A stretch of 64,000 nt of DNA from Peristeroidobacter agariperforans (GTDB taxonomy: Bacteria > Pseudomonadota > Gammaproteobacteria > Steroidobacterales > Steroidobacteraceae), in the NCBI RefSeq assembly GCF_004138335.1, contig NZ_RYFW01000008.1:85209-149208 (forward strand), written 5' to 3'. The notes under the pieces were generated by a model. That model searched no databases, had not been told where the DNA came from, and saw nothing but the letters and a program-made list of their open reading frames with translations. Positions 33,219-41,002 of this stretch are shown here, piece by piece (positions within the stretch are counted from its first letter, which is position 1; every line of letters begins with the position of its first letter). The translations under genes and the position numbers were made by a program.

Positions 33219-34568
33219 ATGCCAACCCGCCGGGATTTTATTGAGCAAGCAGCACTCGCTGGTGTGCTTTCGAGTTCCATTGCGCGCGCTAGTTCTGAAG
33301 TCTTGGAAAGTCCCGCTGCATCTACGGCAGGTATGTCGAAGAGACGATCGAAATTCGGTCCCACTTTGAAAATAAAATCCTTGATACGCCGTGATGAAAC
33401 AATAATTAGAAATAATGCTGCCCACGGGGACAACTGGCACATGACCTGGGCGGATGACGGTCTTCAGTATGTCAGTATGTGTGATGGTCACGGACCGATC
33501 GAACCTCTTTCAGAGGACTACAATAGTCGATTGCTCGCGCTCGAAGGCGGCCCGAAGAACTACGAATTTCGTGATGTCCAAGGATACCCAAAACTCAGGC
33601 CCAATTTCGAGACGGATCCACGTTATTATAACTTTGGCGTTATAGCGTTTGATGGAAATATCTATCAGTTCCTGAGTACTTGGTCCATTCCTGCGGGCAA
33701 AGAGGCGGCAGCGGGTGAGATGCGCTTCATGGGGGTAAAGGCGATCTATTCCTCGAATAACGGAATCACGTGGCATAACCAGGACGGATCGGCGCCCGTA
33801 AAATGGGAGGGTTGGAATCAGCGGTCCAAAGAAACAATGCTTTTTTACGAAGAGCCGCAGGAAACGTTCTCGATGCTGTCAGTTCTGCAAATGGGGCGTG
33901 GATATAGAGACAACCGTGATGGATTTATTTACATCTATGCTCCGAATGGCAACACTGAAGGTACGATGAATGAACTCGTCATGTTTCGAGTTCCCAAAAC
34001 GAGGATCTTGGATCGAAGGGAATATGAGTATTTCGCCGGATGGTCGCCTACTGGCGAAGCGAAGTGGACGAAGCATATTGATGGACGTGGGATAGTGCAT
34101 AAGTTTCCATCTGGATGGGTGAATAAGACACGTCATCCATGGGCATGGATTCCTAGCATTACGTACAATGCCCCGTTGGGCCTCTTCATGATGGCCAATT
34201 GGGGGACCGGCGTAGGTCCCGAGCCGGATTGCGAGTGGTTTTGGAAGCCAAGCTACCTGGGCTTCTGGACAGCGCCGCACCCTTGGGGACCCTGGACTCA
34301 GGTGCATGAGGAAATGGCATGGACCCCGGAGGGAGATACCAACGCTTGTTGCTATAGCCCTATCATCTCGCCAAAATGGATCGCTGAAGATGGTAAGTCA
34401 TTTTGGCTTGTATGGACAGATTTTATGCATGTAGATGCAGAGAAGCTTCCCCAGATCAAAGAATGGATAGATAAACTCAATCATCCTGGAATGAAGAGAG
34501 CGGAGCTTGGGCGGCTCATTGCACCGTACTACGGCTTCAATATACAGCGTGTTGATCTGACAGTCTGA
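33219..34568 (+). CDS. Tat-exported DUF4185-like beta-propeller protein
   Basis: 449 residues from the ATG at 33219. The N-terminus MPTRRDFIEQAALAGVLSSS is a twin-arginine signal peptide, so the folded protein is likely exported. The mature part begins with GDNWHMTWADDGLQYVSMCD, like the opening of DUF4185 proteins, and continues with blade-like repeats (IYSSNNGITWHNQDGSAP, FIYIYAPNGNTEGTMNELVM, APLGLFMMANWG, KPSYLGFWTAPHPWGPWTQV, KWIAEDGKSFWLVWTDF). This layout suggests a five-bladed propeller as in GH43/sialidase-like glycoside hydrolases; no enzymatic residue can be assigned. A close paralogue lies at 55065. Its codons are more A/T-rich than the paralogue's, and it sits just beyond the IS graveyard. 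Confidence 0.8.
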   Translation: MPTRRDFIEQAALAGVLSSSIARASSEVLESPAASTAGMSKRRSKFGPTLKIKSLIRRDETIIRNNAAHGDNWHMTWADDGLQYVSMCDGHGPIEPLSEDYNSRLLALEGGPKNYEFRDVQGYPKLRPNFETDPRYYNFGVIAFDGNIYQFLSTWSIPAGKEAAAGEMRFMGVKAIYSSNNGITWHNQDGSAPVKWEGWNQRSKETMLFYEEPQETFSMLSVLQMGRGYRDNRDGFIYIYAPNGNTEGTMNELVMFRVPKTRILDRREYEYFAGWSPTGEAKWTKHIDGRGIVHKFPSGWVNKTRHPWAWIPSITYNAPLGLFMMANWGTGVGPEPDCEWFWKPSYLGFWTAPHPWGPWTQVHEEMAWTPEGDTNACCYSPIISPKWIAEDGKSFWLVWTDFMHVDAEKLPQIKEWIDKLNHPGMKRAELGRLIAPYYGFNIQRVDLTV

Positions 34569-34641
34569 GGATTGTGCACGCACTTGGTCTGTACAGCTCT
34601 CGTATTTCCCCGACAGTCAGGATCTCCGAGCTAGGGTTCAG

Positions 34642-35425
34642 TCAGCCGTTGGCAGCGGCACATTAACCGGCTCCTCCAGCTTCACTTTTGCGGCGATCTC
34701 ACGCCGCTTCGCATCGACGTCCTTCGAGATCGGCGCAACGTTCTCGTAGAAGCCGTCGATCAGCACCTTGTTGGTGTCCTCGTCGATCAGCGTCGAGAGC
34801 GTCTTCATGTGACGCCAGGCCGGAGACGCGACCGTGCGTTTGTTGCCGCCGTGGATGTCGCTGTAGTTCGCCCCCCACTTCGGGCCTGCTGGTCGTGAGC
34901 TCGATGTAGAACAGCCCTTCGGAACCGCCGGAGAGTCCGCCCTGGCGACCGAAGCGGTACACCGCGTCCGCCTTCGCGAACTTCTTAGGGTGCTCCAGCA
35001 TGAACTTGCGGAAACCCATCGACATGCGTTCCTCGGCGCCGAAGATCACATTTACGGGCAGCTTGCCGAACGCCGCCTTGATCGACGTGAGTGCGTTGAG
35101 CTGCACGACCTGCGGCCCCTTGGAGTTTGGCACCGCGGCCGATCAACACTTTCTTGAACGGCGCTGCTCGACAAGTTGGCCTTCGAACGGCGGCGCCTTC
35201 CATAGATCGGGCTGCGTCACCGGCATCGTGTCGTACATCCAGTACAGCACCACGGTTTTATCGACGCCCTCGTCGCAGTTCGCGTAAACAAAAGGGTTGC
35301 CCTGCTGGCCCTACTCCGTCACCCCAGGCTCGTAGAGCTCCGTTTCCTGGCGGCCGAGCTGGTCGAAGTAGCCCTTCACCATCTCGGCGGATTCCTGAAT
35401 GCCTTCGCGAGTTCGAACCCTCGTT
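34642..35425 (-). pseudogene. Broken M20 family dipeptidase
   Basis: On the minus strand the pieces follow in order but change frame: IQESAEMVKGYFDQLGRQET, ELYEPGVTE, then FVYANCDEGVDKTVVLYWMY and DTMPVTQPDLWKAPPFEG, then SKGPQVVQLNALTSIKAAFG, KLPVNVIFGAEERMSMGFRK and SGGSEGLFYIELTTS, and finally KVKLEEPVNVPLPTAD before a TGA at 34642. This is the plan of a zinc-dependent M20/M28-type peptidase with at least three frameshifts and small deletions. It is non-functional as written. Its presence next to IS debris marks a decaying segment. Confidence 0.75.
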
Positions 35426-35697
35426 CCTCTTCGGCGATCGAGCTTTCGCACCAGCGCCCCGTCTGATGCGTCGAGCAGAGCGATGTGGCCAACGGTGTTC
35501 TTGATTACGATCCGATGTTCGTCGGGATGAATCGCGCAGTGCACGACATTGCGGAGCGGACGAACTCGAAATCGCCGTGAGCGAGTGGTCAGATCCCATG
35601 CCTCCACCTCGCGACTCCACCTCAAAAGCGAAGCACCGCTCGGGGAGAACGCAACGCCAATGCATGGTGGAAGCTTGAGCACTGTGGTCATTCTCAA
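35426..35697 (-). pseudogene. WD40-like beta-propeller fragment joined to the M20 remnant
   Basis: MRMTTVLKLPPCIGVAFSPS GASLL and VHCAIHPDEHRIVIKNTVGH plus ALLDASDGALVRKL read as one or two WD40-type blades. The frame then passes without a stop into the M20 peptidase N-terminal region (GIQESAEMVKGYF). I know no family with this order, and the peptidase part is broken downstream, so this looks like a deletion junction that fused the start of a WD40 gene to a peptidase gene. It may still be translated as a short hybrid. Confidence 0.5.
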
Positions 35698-35799
35698 CCT
35701 TCGCGCCTTGCGCTCGACGGCTCAAGTGAAACGAGAAGTGTAACGATCGGGTCCAGCAACCATAAAGAATTCGCAGGTCTCTTGCGCAGCCAGCTGTGG

Positions 35800-36249
35800 T
35801 TATCGCTTCCGCCGTGTAGCAAGTTGAGTCGATGAGACAAGGCTTGCCCAGTCGACCAGATTCCAGCGCTGCACGATGCAGGTCATCACGCCCATCGTTA
35901 CTGCCGGATCTGCGGCGACAATCGACCGCGCGCCCTCATCGTCGTCGGCTTCGAACGCTGCGGCGCCCCCGGAGTGATCGGCAAATGCGCCTGCGAACTT
36001 CAGTCGGTGGTGGCGATATAGCTCGAGCATGTAGCGACCGTGGTCACGCAACGGCTGCTCGCTGGTCGGCTTTCCGGGGAGCCATCCAGGACCCGGGCGA
36101 TAGATGGCGAGATAGAGCGGTCGCCGGCCGGCGTTTGCGCCAGGCCGGACAGCAACTGCCGCGCTGCCGATGCCCACTCCTGCTGCGGCAATTCCGGACT
36201 TCACGAAGCGGCGGCGGCCGCGCGTTGTCGGCGTCGTGGGGCTTTTCAT
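35800..36249 (-). CDS. YciI-like (YCII domain) protein with Tat-type signal
   Basis: 149 residues. The N-terminus (RGRRRFVKSGIAAAGVGIGSAAVA) resembles a twin-arginine signal. The rest is a YCII dimeric alpha-beta barrel: YLAIYRPGPGWLPGKPTSEQ, PLRDHGRYMLELYRHHRLKF, AGAFADHSGGAAAFEADDDE and VMTCIVQRWNLVDW. YCII domains resemble muconolactone isomerases; the conserved His in DHGRYM is the usual candidate catalytic residue. An exported YCII protein is unusual. It is divergent from the GlxA-like AraC regulator, which may control it. Confidence 0.82.
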   Translation of the reverse strand: MKSPTTPTTRGRRRFVKSGIAAAGVGIGSAAVAVRPGANAGRRPLYLAIYRPGPGWLPGKPTSEQPLRDHGRYMLELYRHHRLKFAGAFADHSGGAAAFEADDDEGARSIVAADPAVTMGVMTCIVQRWNLVDWASLVSSTQLATRRKR

Positions 36250-36318
36250 GCAGTCAGGCTACTCCTGTCGCGCATCGGATGAAGTGGCATAATCGCCACC
36301 ATCGTGGCGAGAACGGAC

Positions 36319-37332
36319 ATGAGCCGTACAAACTCTGAGATTCGCATCGCGGTGCTGGGTTACGACCGGTGCTCCGCCTGGATCACTGCGGGGCTGCTCG
36401 AATTGTTTGCGGTCGCCGGCATCGCGGGCCGCCAATCGGGCCGGAATGGGGTGCACTTTCGCTGCGAAGTCGTGAGCACCACTCGCCGGCCCGTTCGCGC
36501 TTCACACGGCGTGCGGCTGACTCCAGCACCGCTGCGCCGCCATTACGAGGCTGTCATCGTTCCGCCAGTTTGGGTCGAATCTGTCTCCGAGCTCGTTCAG
36601 CGCGTCGAGCAGCTGCATAGCCTGCATGCGCTACTGCGCACGCTCGCTTCTCGCAGCGACATCACGGCAAGCGCATGCAGCGGCGCAGCTATTCTTGCGA
36701 GCGCAGGTTTGCTCGCCCAACGCCGCGCCACGACGTGTTGGTGGCTGGCGTCATGGTTCGCTCACACGTTTCCGGACATCGATCTCGAGCCAGATCGGCT
36801 TGTGATGATCGATCGCGATCGCTGGACCGCAGCCGCGGGTTCGGCGTACATCCATCTCGGCCTGGCGCTCGTACAGCGATTTGCAGGATCGAGAGTCGCG
36901 ACGGCAACGGCTCGGCTCCTGCTGGTTGAACGTCGGCGCGGTTCGCAGTCGCCATTCATGAACCGGCTGGACAACGCCGTGCAGACGGACGACGCGATCG
37001 TGGGTCGCGCGCTAAGGCTGTTCGAGACGAATGCGACGCGCCGGACGACGCTAGGAATGCTCTGTAAGGATCTGAACGTCAGCGAACGAACTCTATCGCG
37101 TCGTTTCCACGCTGTGCTTGGAATGTCGCCGCTGACCTACATCCAATCGCTGCGCATCTCAAGGGCGCGCACCTTACTCGAGGAGACTTCGTCGCCGCTC
37201 GACGCGATCGTGGAGCAATGCGGTTACGAAGACATCTCCTCGTTCCGAAAGTTGTTCACGCGACACGTCGGCATGACGCCTCGTGAATATCGTTCGCGGT
37301 TCGGGGGCTCGACCAGCGGCAGTCAGCAGTAG
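36319..37332 (+). CDS. GlxA-type AraC family regulator (DJ-1/PfpI-like + AraC HTH)
   Basis: 337 residues. An N-terminal DJ-1/PfpI-like class I amidotransferase-fold domain (EIRIAVLGYDRCSAWITAGL, ITASACSGAAILASAGLLAQ, with Cys in the nucleophile-elbow position) is followed by a double AraC HTH (RRTTLGMLCKDLNVSERTLS, LDAIVEQCGYEDISSFRKLF, HVGMTPREYRSRF). This is the architecture of GlxA/CdhR/ArgR-type activators that sense amino-acid or carnitine-like ligands. The ATG at 36319 is preferred over the in-frame GTG at 36304. It is divergent from the YciI-like gene with a 69-base gap. Confidence 0.9.
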   Translation: MSRTNSEIRIAVLGYDRCSAWITAGLLELFAVAGIAGRQSGRNGVHFRCEVVSTTRRPVRASHGVRLTPAPLRRHYEAVIVPPVWVESVSELVQRVEQLHSLHALLRTLASRSDITASACSGAAILASAGLLAQRRATTCWWLASWFAHTFPDIDLEPDRLVMIDRDRWTAAAGSAYIHLGLALVQRFAGSRVATATARLLLVERRRGSQSPFMNRLDNAVQTDDAIVGRALRLFETNATRRTTLGMLCKDLNVSERTLSRRFHAVLGMSPLTYIQSLRISRARTLLEETSSPLDAIVEQCGYEDISSFRKLFTRHVGMTPREYRSRFGGSTSGSQQ

Positions 37333-37377
37333 TCGGGCGAACCGCTATACGGCGTGGCAGCCCACCACTAGACCACG

Positions 37378-37929
37378 TCAAGGATTGTTCGGAAATCCCT
37401 TTACGTTCGGTTCCAAGGGCAATTGCAGGACGTTCGTCAAGTAGCTGACCGTGCGATAGAAGCCGGCAAGCATGAGCAACTCAAGAATCGCTCCATCGCC
37501 GAACCGCGCCCGCAGGCGCCTCCACATTTCGTCGGTAACGCCGACTCGCTCGTGCAGTTCATCGCACAACTGGATCAGCACGCGTTCCTCTTCGTCCCAG
37601 CACGCATCGTCGGCGCTTCCATGCGCGAGTGATCGGACCTGCTCGTCCGTGAGATTTGCTCGTGCACCGAATACGGCGACGTGAATGCTCCATTCATACT
37701 CGGAGCCGCAGCGCGCCGTGGTTCGATCGATGACGATTTCACGCTGTCGCACAGTGAGGTGACCGTCGTCGAGCAGGGAACCTTGGAAGAACTTTCGGAA
37801 CAAACGCTCATCGCGTGCGAGCGTAGTGAAGAGCGTTAACGGGGCCATGCCCGGCGGCATGACCGACTCTATTGCGCTTTTGATCTTTGGCGGAAAAGGC
37901 TCGTTAGCCGGACTGATGCGGGATCCCAT
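37378..37929 (-). CDS. Carboxymuconolactone decarboxylase family protein
   Basis: 183 residues of the CMD/AhpD fold. The typical block VRQREIVIDRTTARCGSEYEWSIHVAVF is present, but with one cysteine and no CxxC pair, so peroxidatic disulfide chemistry as in AhpD is unlikely. The helices EERVLIQLCDELHERVGVTDEMW and ELLMLAGFYRTVSYLTNVLQL complete the domain. Members of this subgroup are poorly characterised and occur near aromatic or steroid degradation genes. It is convergent with the AraC gene. Confidence 0.88.
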   Translation of the reverse strand: MGSRISPANEPFPPKIKSAIESVMPPGMAPLTLFTTLARDERLFRKFFQGSLLDDGHLTVRQREIVIDRTTARCGSEYEWSIHVAVFGARANLTDEQVRSLAHGSADDACWDEEERVLIQLCDELHERVGVTDEMWRRLRARFGDGAILELLMLAGFYRTVSYLTNVLQLPLEPNVKGFPNNP

Positions 37930-38133
37930 AATAAGAACAGGCTAGAACGCTACGAACCGCAAAGCAAGCACTCCGCATTGCTTGACGCACAGCTCGGCGC
38001 ACCTCTGTGCGTGCTGACCGATTTCGCCATGAAAATGTTCATTCTGCCGCTTACGCGCTCGCTACCGAACTGAGAGCATCCGGATCGCGAGCAGCGAAGT
38101 CACAAGTCGGCCATCGCATGAGGAAAAAGAGAG

Positions 38134-38952
38134 ATGCAGATTGTCGATGCTTGGGCGCAGATCACCACCGAACGCATGAGCCGGCAGCCTTGGATGCAGA
38201 CCTTGTACCGCTGGACACGACGCAGTGAAGCCGGGGCTCAATCGCTGGCCTCAACGCTGGCGGCCATGGACGAAGCCGGTGTCGGCATCGCGCTGCTCTC
38301 AGCGTGGCACGCTCCGACTGGAAGCTTGATCTCCAACGAGGAAGTGGCAGAGCAAGTCGCCGCAGCGCCGGGCCGGTTCCGGGGTGTAGCGAGTGTCGAC
38401 CTGTTTCGGCCGATGGATGCCGTGCGAGACATTCGTAGCTGGGTCGAACGATCGAAGTTCGTGGCGGTGCGTGTTGTGCCTTGGCTATGGGATCTCCCAC
38501 CGACCGATCGTCGTTACTACCCGGTGTATGCAGCGTGCATCGAGGCCGGCGTCCCGCTCTGCACTCAGATCGGCCATACCGGCCCGTTGCGTTCGTCTGA
38601 AACTGGCCGGCTGATACCCTATCTCGAGCAGGTGATGCTCGACTTTCCCGAACTTGTTGTGGTCGGCGGCCACGTCGGCTTTCCGTGGATCGACGAGCTG
38701 ACCACTATGGCCGTGAAGTTCGAGCACTTCTACGTCGATACCTCTGCTTACGTACTCCACCGCCTTCCGCCGGCGTTCGTCGACTGGATGAAGGGCATCG
38801 GGTCGCGGCGGGTCATGTTCGGGAGCAACTGGCCAATGCTGACTCCGGCGCAATGTCTCAAGGAGCTCGATCATCTGCAATTGACTGATGAGCAAAGCGC
38901 CGATTTTCTGGGTGGCACTGCGCGGCGAGTCTTCCACCTCCCCGCTTCCTAA
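38134..38952 (+). CDS. Amidohydrolase-family metal-dependent hydrolase (TIM barrel)
   Basis: 272 residues of the amidohydrolase_2 type. The first strand reads MQIVDAWAQI, where D-x-H-x-H is replaced by DAWAQ, as in a subgroup that lacks the first two metal histidines. Other blocks are VGIALLSAWHAPTG, LCTQIGHTGPLRSSE, VVVGGHVGFPWIDELTTMAV, FYVDTSAYVLHRLPPAFV and VMFGSNWPMLT. Relatives include 2-pyrone-4,6-dicarboxylate lactonase and decarboxylases. The start follows an AGGAAAAAGAGAG purine tract. A thioredoxin-like gene converges on it. Confidence 0.87.
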   Translation: MQIVDAWAQITTERMSRQPWMQTLYRWTRRSEAGAQSLASTLAAMDEAGVGIALLSAWHAPTGSLISNEEVAEQVAAAPGRFRGVASVDLFRPMDAVRDIRSWVERSKFVAVRVVPWLWDLPPTDRRYYPVYAACIEAGVPLCTQIGHTGPLRSSETGRLIPYLEQVMLDFPELVVVGGHVGFPWIDELTTMAVKFEHFYVDTSAYVLHRLPPAFVDWMKGIGSRRVMFGSNWPMLTPAQCLKELDHLQLTDEQSADFLGGTARRVFHLPAS

Positions 38953-38982
38953 GGGCCGCACTAATGGAAAGGTTGCGCGCTT

Positions 38983-39564
38983 CTATGTCGAACTCGCCAA
39001 CACTCGCAGCTCCTCGCGCACATCCTGCCAGTTCCGCTCGTAAAAGACCGGCAGTTGTCCAGTGAACCGGCGCACTAGCCATTGAGCGAAATCACCCACG
39101 GGCATGCCGTCGACGAGAGTTATTTCAGGAAGCGGGTCAGACTGAACGAAATTTGACATCCATTCTCGATCGGATTTTCCACGTTCCGACCAGTAACCGA
39201 GGGCGCGCCACCGTGAATCGAGCAGGACGACTGTCGGAATGCGGCTTACTCCGCCTCTTCCGGGAAATTGCGCAGCGGCAGCCTTGTGCTTGTCATGGCT
39301 TGCCACGCGCAGTTCCGCACCGGGTGAAGCTTCCACGAGCCGCGCGATGAACGGAAGATTGATGACGCAATCAGCACAGTACGGCTCGCAAAGAATCAGC
39401 ACTCGCGCGCCCGGCTGAAAGATGCAACTGTCCGCGTCCGACGCAATAAACCCGAACCGCCGATAAGTTTGATGAAATCGGTCGGCATTCGCTCGTACGC
39501 CGCCTAGATACTCATCGAAGCTGACGCCTTCAGCATAGATCGGTTGAAGTGAATTGTCGCTCAT
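38983..39564 (-). CDS. Thioredoxin-fold protein (Thioredoxin_9-like)
   Basis: 193 residues from the ATG at 39564. The active-site segment is LCEPYCADCVINLPFIARLV, a C-A-D-C motif typical of Thioredoxin_9 proteins, with cis-proline in SRIPTVVLLDSRW. No signal peptide is seen, so it is probably cytoplasmic. The C-terminal helix includes REWMSNF and FAQWLVRRFTGQLPVFYERNW. Function is unknown; a thiol-disulfide role is likely. It is divergent from the Lrp gene at 39697. Confidence 0.85.
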   Translation of the reverse strand: MSDNSLQPIYAEGVSFDEYLGGVRANADRFHQTYRRFGFIASDADSCIFQPGARVLILCEPYCADCVINLPFIARLVEASPGAELRVASHDKHKAAAAQFPGRGGVSRIPTVVLLDSRWRALGYWSERGKSDREWMSNFVQSDPLPEITLVDGMPVGDFAQWLVRRFTGQLPVFYERNWQDVREELRVLASST

Positions 39565-39696
39565 TCTGCCTCTTTTGTTCGTGATGACACAGCCGACTGG
39601 ACTCAAGCATCCACTAAGGTGCGGCCAGCGTGAATGGACGATCGAAGGTATGCTCGATCCTCCACACAGAAATTAAGTTCCTGAGGGGACCTGACT

Positions 39697-40146
39697 TTGA
39701 ATTCGAATGTGGACCGCCTCGATCGCCTGATCCTGGCTCACTTGGAACGTGAGGGTCGAATCGGCTTCGCCGAACTCGGCCGTCGCGTCGGCCTGTCTTC
39801 ACCCGCTGTCGCCGAGCGCGTCCGTCGGCTTGAAGACTCTGGCGTGATCACCGGGTATCACGCGCATGTCGATCCCGCGAAGTGCGGCCGAGGCATCGTG
39901 GCGATCGTGAATCTCACAATTCGGGGCGAGGAGTGCCCGAACGTGGGAAAACACGTTGCAGGCATCCGTTCGGTTGTCGAATGCCACCGAGTCACGGGCG
40001 AACATAGCGCCGTCATGAAAGTCGCAGTTGGCTCCATTGCAGAGCTCGAGGCCTTGGTCGATCGCTTAGTGACAATAGGCAAGCCGTCGTCGAGCGTTGT
40101 GTTGTCCAGCCCCGTTCGCTTCAAGCCGCTGACCGACCTTCCTTGA
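39697..40146 (+). CDS. Lrp/AsnC family transcriptional regulator (TTG start)
   Basis: 149 residues with an AsnC HTH (LDRLILAHLEREGRIGFAEL, SSPAVAERVRRLEDSGVITG) and RAM domain (GIVAIVNLTIRGEE, HRVTGEHSAVMKVAV). The frame begins with TTG at 39697, seven bases after GAGGGG (39683-39688), which supports this rare start; a GTG at 39709 is the alternative. It is divergent from the thioredoxin-like gene, which is its likely target. Confidence 0.88.
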   Translation: MNSNVDRLDRLILAHLEREGRIGFAELGRRVGLSSPAVAERVRRLEDSGVITGYHAHVDPAKCGRGIVAIVNLTIRGEECPNVGKHVAGIRSVVECHRVTGEHSAVMKVAVGSIAELEALVDRLVTIGKPSSSVVLSSPVRFKPLTDLP

Positions 40147-40195
40147 TGCTGCGTGTCGACCCGCGACCGCAGAATGCTCGGTTGATCAGTAGTGC

Positions 40196-40771
40196 TTATG
40201 GACACTCCGTCGAGCTGCGAAGATCATGCTCCAAATCGCGTATCGCCTCGAGATTGCCAGTCACGTACGATGCTTGGGGCCTGATGGCGCGTGCCTGCAG
40301 CAGATCGCGCCGTGCCGCCGCGATATCCCTCGACAACAGGAACATGACCGCGCGATTCGCATACGCGATCGCGACGTATGTATCAGGTCGGACGCGCTCG
40401 GCAGATGAAGATTTGTACGACGCGAGCTTCCGATCCCGAAGCGCAGCTTCCACGGCTCCATCGCAGGCGGTACGCGCGTTTACCCACTCTTTAGATGCTG
40501 TGTGTATGACGCATAAGTTCGTCAGCGACCAGGAGCCAGGGTTGGCAACCGCAAGCTTCGAGAGAGCAATGTCGTAGCGTCTGGCCAGGATGTGCCGGCC
40601 GCCGGGCCCGGTTGGGTAGGCTGTTAAAACCAACGGTCGCGAGCCACCCTGGATCTCAATAGCAGCTTTGGCAAAGGGCCTGGCCACCGCGCCGGGAGAG
40701 GCAAGGAGAAACGTTGCGCAGGAAAAAAAAACTGCAAGCGTGGCTCGACAGCTTGACTCAATGATGTGCAT
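40196..40771 (-). CDS. Secreted TPR-like hypothetical protein
   Basis: 191 residues with a signal peptide (ATLAVFFSCATFLLASPGAVA). The C-terminal half looks like tetratricopeptide helices (ARTACDGAVEAALRDRKLAS, VAIAYANRAVMFLLSRDIAA, ARRDLLQARAIRPQ). No enzyme motif is present. It is divergent from the LytS-type kinase gene (231-base gap), a position that hints at shared control. Function unknown. Confidence 0.75.
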   Translation of the reverse strand: MHIIESSCRATLAVFFSCATFLLASPGAVARPFAKAAIEIQGGSRPLVLTAYPTGPGGRHILARRYDIALSKLAVANPGSWSLTNLCVIHTASKEWVNARTACDGAVEAALRDRKLASYKSSSAERVRPDTYVAIAYANRAVMFLLSRDIAAARRDLLQARAIRPQASYVTGNLEAIRDLEHDLRSSTECP

Positions 40772-41002
40772 AGAAGCCTCCGAGGACGACTGCGTCCTCC
40801 CGTGTACAAACGGATGCTATTGGGGGCCGGGCTTACTGTTGCCGAAATCGTGTCAGCGCGGAAAAGGCCGCCTGAGCGCTTCGTAAACGCGGTTGAGCGC
40901 ACGGCTGCGGCCGAACTGCACTCCTCCGCCATTTGCGGTTGTGCTGGACTTGCTGCATCGTTCGCCTGGCGGGTCTCAGGTTCGCAGCATCGTTGCGTAC
41001 AA

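Noticed and set aside
35400..35430. A sequence resembling a tRNA T-loop (GAGTTCGAACCCTCG).
   Set aside because: No cloverleaf can be built around it, and it lies in the M20 remnant.
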